Source: JAVBLG01 sp031553655
Lineage (GTDB): Bacteria > Desulfobacterota > Desulfovibrionia > Desulfovibrionales > Desulfovibrionaceae
Reading direction: 5' to 3'
Assembly: GCA_031553655.1 (NCBI GenBank)
Contig: JAVBLG010000041.1
Location: 1 to 51,645, forward strand
DNA length: 51,645 bases
The position numbers and the translations under genes are program-made. Shown here one piece after another: positions 1-7,144 of this stretch; position 1 is the first letter of the stretch; every line of letters begins with the position of its first letter. The notes below the pieces were generated by a model that worked only from the letters and a program-made list of their open reading frames with translations, made no database searches and was not told the DNA's origin.

Positions 1-54
1 ACCCCGTACCTGCTGATTACGAATCAGCTGCTCTGCCGAGTGAGCTACGCTGGC
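1..54 (-). tRNA. tRNA-Thr (anticodon CGU), 3' part outside window
   Basis: On the minus strand this reads as the 5' portion of a tRNA: acceptor strand GCCAGCG, D-arm with GCTC...GAGC pairing, and a complete anticodon arm CTGATTCGTAATCAG with CGT as the anticodon, which decodes ACG (Thr). The variable and T arms lie beyond the window, so intactness cannot be judged. Confidence 0.85.
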
Positions 55-130
55 AAATGCCTGTTTTAAAAAACTTTTTTCGTCACTTTTGCGGTGGCTT
101 TTTATTTTTTCCCGGTTGACAAGCCGGTCT

Positions 131-169
131 ATTACGAATCAACTGCTCTACCAACTGAGCTAAGCCGGC
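131..169 (-). pseudogene. tRNA-Thr half (5' half only)
   Basis: Reads as GCCGGCTTAGCTCAGTTGG followed by the D-arm and an anticodon loop TTCGTAA, again with a CGU anticodon. After the anticodon loop the expected pairing strand ATCAA is missing and the sequence runs into unrelated DNA with no T arm (no GTTCRA) and no acceptor complement AGCCGGC. It looks like a second tRNA-Thr gene that lost its 3' half. It lies about 75 bp upstream, in transcription order, of the neighbouring tRNA-Thr. Confidence 0.7.
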
Positions 170-300
170 ATTCCGTCTTTATAGTAATCTTGCCGGTTGC
201 TTGTCAAGATGGTCATGCCGTAAAAGGTGTTTTTGGCGTTAAAAACATTCTTCTTGACAGAAATGGCCTTGCTTATCACTGTATTGGCGGGAGGAGTGAC

Positions 301-438
301 ATGAAAAGATCATACATATTGTTCACAGCTTTTATTTTGGCCGTCTTGTGCCTTTCGGCTTGCGCTTCCGGGGTTGTAGTCCAGCCCAAGGGAGAAGTTG
401 TTGTCGGCGGATCAGTGCGTGGTTCCACTGGGCGATAA
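301..438 (+). CDS. small lipoprotein, 45 aa
   Basis: Starts MKRSYILFTAFILAVLCLS and has a clear signal peptide followed by a lipobox LSAC (Cys20), so the mature product would be a lipid-anchored peptide of about 26 residues, rich in Val and Gly (VVVQPKGEVVVGGSVRG). The ATG at 301 is preceded by a strong ribosome site GGGAGGAG at about 288-295, which decides the start over an in-frame extension from 94 that would run through the broken tRNA. The function is unknown. It resembles entericidin-like or small outer-membrane lipoproteins only in architecture. Confidence 0.65.
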   Translation: MKRSYILFTAFILAVLCLSACASGVVVQPKGEVVVGGSVRGSTGR

Positions 439-578
439 GCCCAGGCTTAGTCTCGAAAAAGCAACAATCCTTCTCAAAATAAGAAATTTCTCAAGCCAAG
501 AATCATCCCACCTTTCGCATCTTCTTTTTTTTCAAAAAAATATGCAATAAAATAAGAAGCTAATCACTACCGCACCTC

Positions 579-595
579 TTGGCGCGGTTTTGGCC
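579..595 (+). promoter_or_regulatory. candidate sigma-54 (-24/-12) promoter for the purine operon
   Basis: TTGGCGCGGTTTTGGCC matches the sigma-54 layout: GG (581-582) and GC (593-594) separated by exactly 10 nt. The -12 box is TGGC rather than the usual TTGC. It sits 114 nt before ygeY in a 270-nt gene-free stretch (439-708) that otherwise shows only a short hairpin at 437-450 and A/T-rich sequence. No enhancer-binding activator is encoded in the window. The call is weak. Confidence 0.3.
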
Positions 596-708
596 TCATC
601 TTTGCTATTTCATGGGCAAGAACAAAGCACAATGAGAATGTCTCCATACACCCGCGCGAGACATTTCAATTTTAAAACATTATTTTGGAACAAAACTGGA
701 GGTTTAAG

Positions 709-1926
709 ATGGATTTTGCCAAGATTAACGAACAGGCCAAGAAATACGAAAAGCAGATGACCAAGTTCCTGCGCGACATGGTCGCTATTCCTTCCGAAAG
801 CTGCAAGGAAGAAGGCGTGATCAAACGCATCAAGCAGGAAATGGAAAGCCTTGGCTACGATCGTGTTGAAATCGACAAGATGGGCAACGTCATCGGCTAT
901 CTTGGCAATGGTAAACGCATCATCGCTTTTGACGCCCATATCGACACCGTGGGCATCGGCAACCGCGCCAACTGGGAATTCGACCCCTATGTCGGCTACG
1001 AAGATGACGAAACCATCGGCGGACGCGGCACTTCCGACCAGGAAGGCGGCATGGCCTCCATCGTTTACGGCGGCAAGATCATGAAAGATCTTGGCCTCAT
1101 CCCCGACGACGTCACTTTGGCCATGGTTGGCACCGTGCAGGAAGAAGACTGCGACGGCCTGTGCTGGCAGTATCTTATTAAAGAACACGGTCTGAAGCCC
1201 GAATTCGTGGTTTCCACCGAACCCACCGACGGCGGCATCTATCGCGGCCAGCGCGGTCGTATGGAAATCCGCATCGACGTCAAGGGCGTTTCCTGCCATG
1301 GCTCCGCCCCCGAACGCGGCGACAACGCCATTTTCCGCATGGGCCACATCCTTCAGGATCTGGAAAAACTCAATCCCACTTTGAAGGACGACCCCTTCTT
1401 GGGCAAGGGGACCCTTACCGTTTCGGAAATTTTCTACACTTCGCCCTCGCGTTGCGCCGTGGCCGACAGCTGCACCGTTTCCATCGACCGTCGCCTTACC
1501 TGGGGCGAAGACAAGGAACTGGCCCTTTAGCAGATTCGCAATCTGCCTTCGGTCAAGGACGGCGGCGACAAGGTGAAGGTGTCCATGTACACTTACGAAG
1601 CTCCGTCCTGGACCGGGCTTGTGTACCCCACCGACTGCTACTTCCCCACCTGGGTTCTGCCCACCGACCATGTGGTGTGCACCTCCTCTGAAGAAACCTA
1701 CAAGCAGCTCTTTAATGTGGAAATGCGCAGCGACAAGTGGACCTTCTCCACAAACGGCGTTTCAATCATGGGCATGTTCGGCATTCCGGTGGTGGGCTTT
1801 GGCCCCGGCAAGGAAAGCCAGGCCCATGCTCCCAACGAAAAGACCTGGAAGGCCGACCTGGTGCGTTGAGCCGCTTTATATGCCGCCCTTCCCGGCGTGT
1901 ACATGAAGAACAAACCCGCCGCGTAA
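709..1926 (+). CDS. ygeY: YgeY-type M20 hydrolase with in-frame UAG and UGA (recoded or decaying)
   Basis: Member of the YgeY family of selenium-metabolism-linked hydrolases (M20 peptidase fold, di-metal). The start at 709 follows GGAGG at 698-702. The frame gives 405 codons to TAA at 1924, against about 403 residues for E. coli YgeY, but contains TAG at codon 274 (1528-1530) and TGA at codon 387 (1867-1869). Family sequence continues unbroken through both: metal-ligand motifs DAHIDTVG (about residue 75), GTSDQEGG, EED (about 145) and the late HAPNEKTW (about 374). No frameshift exists. Stopping at the UAG would remove the last metal-ligand motif. As I recall the E. coli protein, an acidic residue occupies the UAG site and Cys the UGA site. 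Each stop is followed by a stem-loop. It is first gene of the operon. Alternatives: recent pseudogene, sequencing error, or recoding as Pyl/Sec. Confidence 0.85.
1528..1546 (+). other. in-frame UAG with immediate 3' hairpin (inside ygeY)
   Basis: The TAG codon at 1528-1530 is followed without gap by CAGATT-CGC-AATCTG (1531-1545), a perfect 6-bp stem with a 3-nt loop, extended to 7 bp by G1530-C1546. Whether this stimulates readthrough or pyrrolysine insertion, or is coincidental, cannot be decided from sequence. Confidence 0.5.
1867..1901 (+). promoter_or_regulatory. in-frame UGA with SECIS-like stem-loop (inside ygeY)
   Basis: The TGA at 1867 is followed after 7 nt by a 9-bp stem (1877-1885 with 1893-1901, including two G-U pairs) and a 7-nt loop CCCUUCC starting 17 nt after the UGA. 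Position and size fit a bacterial SECIS element. The loop lacks the usual early G unless the closing pair G1885-C1893 opens. The UGA sits where Cys is found in the E. coli homologue, the classical Sec/Cys signature. Confidence 0.4.
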
Positions 1927-1998
1927 GCAGAATTACCCGAGAGCGGCCGGGAGCTTTTTTCGCATAGGCTGTTAAAAATGCTCCTTTTGAGTTGTTCA

Positions 1999-2019
1999 GG
2001 CCCCGACCGCTTTCGGGCC
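1999..2019 (+). other. intercistronic hairpin ygeY-arcC
   Basis: GGCCC/GGGCC stem just upstream of the arcC ribosome site (GGAG at 2024-2027), with no following U-tract. A weaker CCCG/CGGG stem followed by six T lies at 1936-1960 and could act as a leaky terminator after ygeY. Confidence 0.4.
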
Positions 2020-2038
2020 ATGCAGGAGAAATATAATT

Positions 2039-2995
2039 ATGTCCGGGCAAAACAAATTGGCGGTAATCGCCATCGGCGGAAACTCCCTGATCAGAAGCAA
2101 AGATCACAAGACTGTGGAAGATCAGTATAACGCCATCTGTGAAACAGTTAAGCATATTGCGGATATTATCGAATCCGGCTGGCAGGTGGTGGTTACCCAC
2201 GGCAATGGCCCTCAGGTGGGCTTTATCATGCTGCGTTCAGAAATAGCCCGTTCCGTTTCCGGCATGCACATTGTGCCGCTGGTGTCCTGCGTGGCCGACA
2301 CGCAGGGGGCCATAGGCTTTCAGATTCAGCAGGCCCTGAACAACGAACTGGAGCGCAGGGGCCGCAAAGGCCGCGCGGTTACGGTGGTAACCCAGGTGCG
2401 GGTTAACGGTGATGACCCGGGTCTGTCCAATCCCGATAAATTTGTCGGCGAATTTTATACCGATGACCAACTGCCCGATCTTCAGGAACAACATAGTGAT
2501 TGGGTGCTGAAGAAAGACTCCAATCGCGGCTGGCGCCGAGTTGTGCCTTCGCCTAAGCCTGTGGAAATAGTGGAACAGGAAGCCATTGAAGCCCTGTTGC
2601 AGGGCGGCTTCAACGTAATCGGCGTGGGTGGCGGCGGCATTCCCGTGGTCATGACCGAAAACGGGCTTATCGGCCTTGACGCGGTCATAGACAAAGACCT
2701 GGCCTCGCGTCTTCTGGCCAACAAACTGCAGGCTGACATTCTGGTCATCTCCACCGGAGTGGATCAGGTGGCCCTGAATTACGGCACCCCGTTGGAAAAG
2801 AAGCTGGGCAAGGTGTCGGTGGATGAAATGGAAAAATACCTTGGCGAAGGTCATTTCCCGCCCGGAAGCATGGGTCCGAAAATCCAGGCTGCGGTGGACT
2901 TTATCCGCAGCGGCGGCAAGGAAGTGATCATCACCTGCCCGGAAAATATGAACGCGGCTATTAATCAGGGCGCGGGAACTCATATTATCGGCTAG
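2039..2995 (+). CDS. arcC: carbamate kinase
   Basis: Catalyses carbamoyl phosphate + ADP to ATP + carbamate (CO2 + NH3), the ATP-forming last step of carbamoyl-yielding pathways; cytosolic. The 318-aa length is typical for the family. Visible signatures are the N-terminal GGNSLI nucleotide-fold motif (about residue 12), THGNGPQVG (about 53), the Gly-rich GVGGGGIPV (about 200) and the closing GTHIIG. The start follows AGGAG at 2023-2027. It is the counterpart of YqeA/ArcC found next to YgeW in the selenium-linked purine cluster, so it probably harvests carbamoyl phosphate made by the neighbouring carbamoyltransferase. Stop codon is TAG. Confidence 0.93.
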   Translation: MSGQNKLAVIAIGGNSLIRSKDHKTVEDQYNAICETVKHIADIIESGWQVVVTHGNGPQVGFIMLRSEIARSVSGMHIVPLVSCVADTQGAIGFQIQQALNNELERRGRKGRAVTVVTQVRVNGDDPGLSNPDKFVGEFYTDDQLPDLQEQHSDWVLKKDSNRGWRRVVPSPKPVEIVEQEAIEALLQGGFNVIGVGGGGIPVVMTENGLIGLDAVIDKDLASRLLANKLQADILVISTGVDQVALNYGTPLEKKLGKVSVDEMEKYLGEGHFPPGSMGPKIQAAVDFIRSGGKEVIITCPENMNAAINQGAGTHIIG

Positions 2996-3016
2996 CTGGA
3001 GTTTTTGCCTTAAGGC

Positions 3017-3048
3017 ATCGTCAGGCTGCGCTTTCCTAACCTGACGAT
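3017..3048 (+). other. intercistronic hairpin arcC-ygeW
   Basis: ATCGTCAGG (3017-3025) pairs perfectly with CCTGACGAT (3040-3048), 9 bp with a 14-nt loop. It is preceded by a small TGCCTTAAGGCA palindrome (3006-3017). No U-tract follows, so it looks like an mRNA processing or stability element rather than a terminator. Confidence 0.45.
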
Positions 3049-3140
3049 AAAATATCCGTTGAGCGGGATAGCCCGAGGGTTTCTCCGCTCCGGAAAGAAA
3101 TCATTTACAAATTAAAAAAAATAACAGGAGTTTAATCAAC

Positions 3141-4337
3141 ATGGATACCGTACGTATTGCTGAGCTTATTCGCAAACTTGGCCAGCTTAACAGCAAAGAC
3201 ATGTATCTTAACGATTTTCTGGAAACCTGGCATAAGAGCGACGACGAAATCTCCGCTACCTTCACCGTGGCCGAAATTCTCCGCGCCATGAGAGAAGCCA
3301 ACATTTCCACCAAAATTTTTGATTCCGGCCTCGGCATCTCCATTTTCCGCGACAACTCCACCAGAACCCGTTTCTCTTTTGCTTCGGCCTGCAACATGCT
3401 CGGCCTTGAAGTGCAGGACCTGGACGAAGGCAAATCGCAGATCGCCCACGGCGAAACCGTGCGCGAAACCGCCAACATGGTTTCCTTCATGGCTGATGTT
3501 ATCGGCATCCGCGACGACATGTTCATCGGCAAGGGCAACAGCTATATGCGCGAAGTGTCCCAGGCCGTTGAGCAGGGCTACCGCGAACGCGTGCTGGAAC
3601 AGCGCCCCACCCTGGTCGACCTGCAGTGCGACATCGACCACCCCACCCAGACCATGGCCGACATGCTGCACATCATCAATCACTTCGGCGGCGTGGACAA
3701 GCTGAAGGGAAAGAAAATCGCCATGACCTGGGCCTATTCGCCCTCTTACGGCAAGCCCCTTTCCGTGCCCCAGGGCGTTGTGGGCCTGATGACCCGCTTT
3801 GGTATGGACGTACATCTGGCTCACCCCAAGGGCTATGAAATCATGCCCGAAGTGGAACAGATTGCCGAACGCAATGCCGCCGCTTCCGGTTGCAAGTTCG
3901 TGAAGTCCAACTCCATGGAAGACGCCTTCAAAGACGCCGACATCGTGTATCCCAAGAGCTGGGCTCCCTTCGCGGCTATGGAAAAACGCTCCGACCTGTA
4001 CAGCAAGGGCGATTCCGACGGCATCAAGAAGCTGGAACAGGAACTGCTCTCCCAGAACGCCAACTTCAAGTCCTGGGAATGCACCGAAAAACTGATGTCC
4101 ACCACCAAGAACGGCAAGGCCTTGTATATGCACTGCCTGCCCGCCGACATCACCGGCGTATCCTGTAAGGAAGGCGAAGTGGAAGCCAGCGTGTTCGACC
4201 GCTACCGCGTGCCGATGTACAAAGAAGCCAGCTACAAGCCCTATATCATTGCGGCCATGATCTTCCTGGCCAAAAAGAGCAACCCGGCCGCAACTCTGCA
4301 GTCTTTGCTCGAATGCGGCAAGAACCGTGTAAGATAA
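3141..4337 (+). CDS. ygeW: YgeW-type carbamoyltransferase
   Basis: Aspartate/ornithine carbamoyltransferase superfamily, YgeW branch (398 aa; the E. coli protein is about 396). The carbamoyl-phosphate loop is DNSTRTRF (about residue 73), with HPTQTMADML (about 171) and HCLPAD (about 331) further on. The natural acceptor in this branch is not settled. In this operon it is expected to phosphorolyse a carbamoylated purine- or hydantoin-derived intermediate to give carbamoyl phosphate for the adjacent kinase. Start follows AACAGGAG at 3122-3129. It lies 145 nt downstream of arcC with the same orientation. Confidence 0.92.
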   Translation: MDTVRIAELIRKLGQLNSKDMYLNDFLETWHKSDDEISATFTVAEILRAMREANISTKIFDSGLGISIFRDNSTRTRFSFASACNMLGLEVQDLDEGKSQIAHGETVRETANMVSFMADVIGIRDDMFIGKGNSYMREVSQAVEQGYRERVLEQRPTLVDLQCDIDHPTQTMADMLHIINHFGGVDKLKGKKIAMTWAYSPSYGKPLSVPQGVVGLMTRFGMDVHLAHPKGYEIMPEVEQIAERNAAASGCKFVKSNSMEDAFKDADIVYPKSWAPFAAMEKRSDLYSKGDSDGIKKLEQELLSQNANFKSWECTEKLMSTTKNGKALYMHCLPADITGVSCKEGEVEASVFDRYRVPMYKEASYKPYIIAAMIFLAKKSNPAATLQSLLECGKNRVR

Positions 4338-4354
4338 TTTGCAAACTCCGCCGG

Positions 4355-4381
4355 GCGGGGCCGGGATCAATCCGGCCCCGC
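4355..4381 (+). other. intercistronic hairpin ygeW-xdh
   Basis: Perfect 10-bp GC stem, GCGGGGCCGG (4355-4364) with CCGGCCCCGC (4372-4381), loop gatcaat. It lies 17 nt after the ygeW stop and before the xdh ribosome site (GGAGG, 4392-4396). There is no run of T, so it is probably a processing or stability element. Confidence 0.5.
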
Positions 4382-4404
4382 TTCTGGCTTGTGGAGGCAG
4401 TTTT

Positions 4405-6987
4405 ATGCTTAGGTTCAATTTGAACGGGGCCCCCATAGAATATTCCGCCGATCCTTCGCGTTCTCTTCTCTCTTTTCTTCGTAACGACCAACATCTCACG
4501 GCCGCCAAAGACGGCTGTTCCGCCCAGGTGGCCTGCGGGGCCTGCCTTGTGGAAGTGGACGGCAAGGCCGCCCTGGCCTGCGCTACCCCGCTTTCCAAAG
4601 TGGAAGGCAAAAACGTGGTTACCCTGGAAGGCTTTCCCGAAGAACTCAAACAGATTCTGGGCAAGGCCTTTGTGCAAAAGGGCGCGGTTCAATGCGGCTT
4701 TTGCACGCCCGGTTTTTTGACCAGGGCCAAAATTCTTCTCCAAAGCAATCCCAATCCTACTCGCGAAGAAGTCATTAAGGCCGTGCGCCCGCATCTTTGC
4801 CGCTGCACCGGATATGTGAAGCTGGTGGACGCCATTCTTGAAGCGGCCAGAGTGCTGCGCGAAGGCGGGGAACAGAAGCTTTCCACAGCCGTCGGCACCA
4901 ACAGCGATGCTCCACGCTACAAAGGCTATGAGCGCGCAGTGGGAACCCGCCCCTTTGTGGACGACATGTTTTTCGACGGAATGTTACACGGCGCTCTGCA
5001 TTTCTGCGCACACCCGCGCGCCCGCGTCCTCAAGGTGGACGTAAGCGCGGCACAGGCCATGCCCGGCGTTAAAATGGCGCTCACGGCCAAAGATATTCCC
5101 GGCGTGCAATGCTCCGGTCTGCATATCAAAGACTGGCCCCTCTATGTGGCCGAAGGACAGATTTCGCGCAATGTGGGCGATGTGCTGGCCTGCGTGATTG
5201 CCGACACCATGGATCAGGCCCGAGCCGCCGCCGCCGCCGTACAAGTTGAATATGAAGTTCTCGAGCCGCTGCTCGATCCGGAAAAATCTGAAACCTCGCC
5301 GATCAAAATTACCGAAAACGGCAACCTGTTGAAGCGAGAAGCCTTTGTTCAGGGCGATCCCATTGAGAAAGCCCTGGCCGGATCGGCCTTCACTGCTGAG
5401 GGACATTTTGAAACCCAGGCCGTGGAACACGCTTTTCTGGAAATGGAAGCCTCCGTGGCCCTTCCAGAAAACGGCGGCATCAAGCTTTACAGCATGGGGC
5501 AAGACATCACCCACGACCGCAAAGACGTGGCCGCGCTTCTGAACCTGCCTTTGGACATGGTGCATGTTACCCTGGCTGATGCCGGGGGAGGCTTTGGCGG
5601 CAAGGAAGACCTCACCACCCAGGGTCACGCGGCCCTTGGCGCGCTGCTTTTGCAGCGTCCGGTAAAGGTAAAACTGTCGCGCGGCGAATCGCTGCGCATG
5701 CATGCCAAACGCCACGCCACAAAAGTCTACTATGCCATAGGCTGCGACAAAGACGGTAAATTTACAGCTCTCAAGGCGCGCATTCTGGGCGACAGCGGAG
5801 CTTATGCCTCCACTGGCGGGCCGGTCATGGGCCGCGCCGCGGTGCATGCCACCGGGGCCTATCATTTTCCCAATCAGGATATTGAATCCAAGGCTGTCTA
5901 CACCAACAACCTCACCGCCGGGGCCTTCCGCGGTTTCGGGGTCAATCAGGTGGTCTTTGCGGTGGAAAGCCTCATTGACGAACTTTGCCAGAAGGGCGGC
6001 TTTGACCGCTGGCAGATCCGCTACGATAATGCCATGCGCGAAGGCTCGCTCATTCCCACCGGGCAGATTCTGGAAAAAGGCGCGTCTTACATGCCCGAAT
6101 GCCTGCTGGCGGTGAAAGACGCCTTCAAGTCGGCCAAATACGCGGGCATAGCCTGCGCCATCAAGAACGCCGGTTTCGGCAACGCCATACCTGAGGAGTC
6201 GCGCTGTTTCATCGACGTGCTCGAGCAGGGTCGCATCATAATCAATCACTCCTGGACGGAAATGGGCCAGGGCGTACACACCGCCGCCCGGCAAATTCTG
6301 TGCGAATATCTGGGCCTGCAAGACAACGCTCTCATCGACGTGCGTTCCAGCACCAATCGCGGGGCCTTTTCCGGTGGAACCACAGCCAGCCGCGGCTCAT
6401 TCCAGCTTGGCCACGCCATACTCAATGCGGCCAGAGGGCTCAAAACCGACCTGGAAAAGGCCGGAGGCAAAATTGAATCCCTGGCCGGGCGCAGCTATCA
6501 GGGCGACTACCGCCCGCAAGACTTCACCACCAAGCCGCAACGCCCCGGTGAAACCACGCCCGCCCGCCCGGTGATAAGCCATCAGGCCTACAGCTTCGGG
6601 GTCAATGTGGTTGTGTGCGATGAAAAAGGTAAAATAGAAAAGATCGTGGCGGCTCACGACTCCGGTCGTCCCATCAATCGCCTTATGTACGAGGGACAGG
6701 TGGAAGGCGGCGTGGTCATGGGCCTTGGTTATGCCCTAAGCGAACAGATACCTTTTGCCGAGGGTAAACTTACTTCAGAAAAATTTAGAGATCTCGGCCT
6801 ATTGCGCAGCACAGACGTGCCGCCAATCGAGGTTGTGATAGTGGATAACGATGACCCGGAGGGGCCTCTGGGGGTCAAGGGCATTGGCGAGATTACATGC
6901 ATCGCCACCGCCCCGGCCGTTACCAATGCTTTGCGCGTGGTGGACGGTAAGGCCAGATACAAGCTGCCCCTCAGCGAAACCAAGTGA
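4405..6987 (+). CDS. xdh: selenium-dependent-type xanthine dehydrogenase (molybdenum hydroxylase)
   Basis: Molybdenum hydroxylase with the 2Fe-2S domains fused ahead of the molybdopterin domain (860 aa), the layout of the selenium-dependent xanthine dehydrogenase/XdhD family. First cluster: CSAQVACGAC (about residues 37-46) and a Cys about 12 residues later. Second cluster: CGFCTPG (about 97) and CRCTGY (about 132). Mo-cofactor signatures: GGGFGGKED (about 394), AFRGFG (about 508), MGQGVHTA (about 620) and the catalytic-Glu motif GVKGIGEI (about 825). There is no FAD domain, so electrons must leave through a partner, plausibly YgfK encoded downstream. The ATG at 4405 is set by GGAGG at 4392-4396. 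The labile selenium ligand of this family is added post-translationally, not through UGA; its maturation genes are not in the window. Confidence 0.9.
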   Translation: MLRFNLNGAPIEYSADPSRSLLSFLRNDQHLTAAKDGCSAQVACGACLVEVDGKAALACATPLSKVEGKNVVTLEGFPEELKQILGKAFVQKGAVQCGFCTPGFLTRAKILLQSNPNPTREEVIKAVRPHLCRCTGYVKLVDAILEAARVLREGGEQKLSTAVGTNSDAPRYKGYERAVGTRPFVDDMFFDGMLHGALHFCAHPRARVLKVDVSAAQAMPGVKMALTAKDIPGVQCSGLHIKDWPLYVAEGQISRNVGDVLACVIADTMDQARAAAAAVQVEYEVLEPLLDPEKSETSPIKITENGNLLKREAFVQGDPIEKALAGSAFTAEGHFETQAVEHAFLEMEASVALPENGGIKLYSMGQDITHDRKDVAALLNLPLDMVHVTLADAGGGFGGKEDLTTQGHAALGALLLQRPVKVKLSRGESLRMHAKRHATKVYYAIGCDKDGKFTALKARILGDSGAYASTGGPVMGRAAVHATGAYHFPNQDIESKAVYTNNLTAGAFRGFGVNQVVFAVESLIDELCQKGGFDRWQIRYDNAMREGSLIPTGQILEKGASYMPECLLAVKDAFKSAKYAGIACAIKNAGFGNAIPEESRCFIDVLEQGRIIINHSWTEMGQGVHTAARQILCEYLGLQDNALIDVRSSTNRGAFSGGTTASRGSFQLGHAILNAARGLKTDLEKAGGKIESLAGRSYQGDYRPQDFTTKPQRPGETTPARPVISHQAYSFGVNVVVCDEKGKIEKIVAAHDSGRPINRLMYEGQVEGGVVMGLGYALSEQIPFAEGKLTSEKFRDLGLLRSTDVPPIEVVIVDNDDPEGPLGVKGIGEITCIATAPAVTNALRVVDGKARYKLPLSETK

Positions 6988-7082
6988 TTTTGTTCATTAG
7001 ATATTAAAAATTGCGTTTTGTCTTACTATTTAGACTTTTATAATGAGCTCGGCACTGGTTTTCCTGCAGGGGCCATTAATCC

Positions 7083-7112
7083 GGCGCGCCGGGTACCCGC
7101 ACCCGGCGTGCC
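7083..7112 (+). other. strong intercistronic hairpin xdh-ssnA
   Basis: A 12-bp stem (7083-7094 with 7101-7112, one G-U pair) closes a 6-nt loop ACCCGC. No T-run follows. It lies 22 nt before the ssnA ribosome site. The surrounding 55 bp are unusually dense in 6- and 8-bp palindromes. Confidence 0.55.
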
Positions 7113-7144
7113 GTCAATGAAAACAAAATATAAGGAGAGGGTTT

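Noticed and set aside
109..124. CCGG...CCGG hairpin next to the broken tRNA as a terminator
   Set aside because: The T-rich tract lies on the wrong side for minus-strand transcription, and the loop would be too small if fully paired.
610..1671. A 353-codon minus-strand frame opposite ygeY
   Set aside because: Its translation has no family motifs and mirrors the codon bias of ygeY on the other strand; it is an antisense shadow. Similar long antisense frames opposite ygeW/xdh, xdh, ygfK, the L,D-transpeptidase, the permease and the Ehr genes were dropped for the same reason.
1585..1926. Separate downstream gene encoding the C-terminal part of YgeY from an internal ATG
   Set aside because: No ribosome site precedes it, it still contains the UGA, and it continues the same frame and fold as the upstream part.
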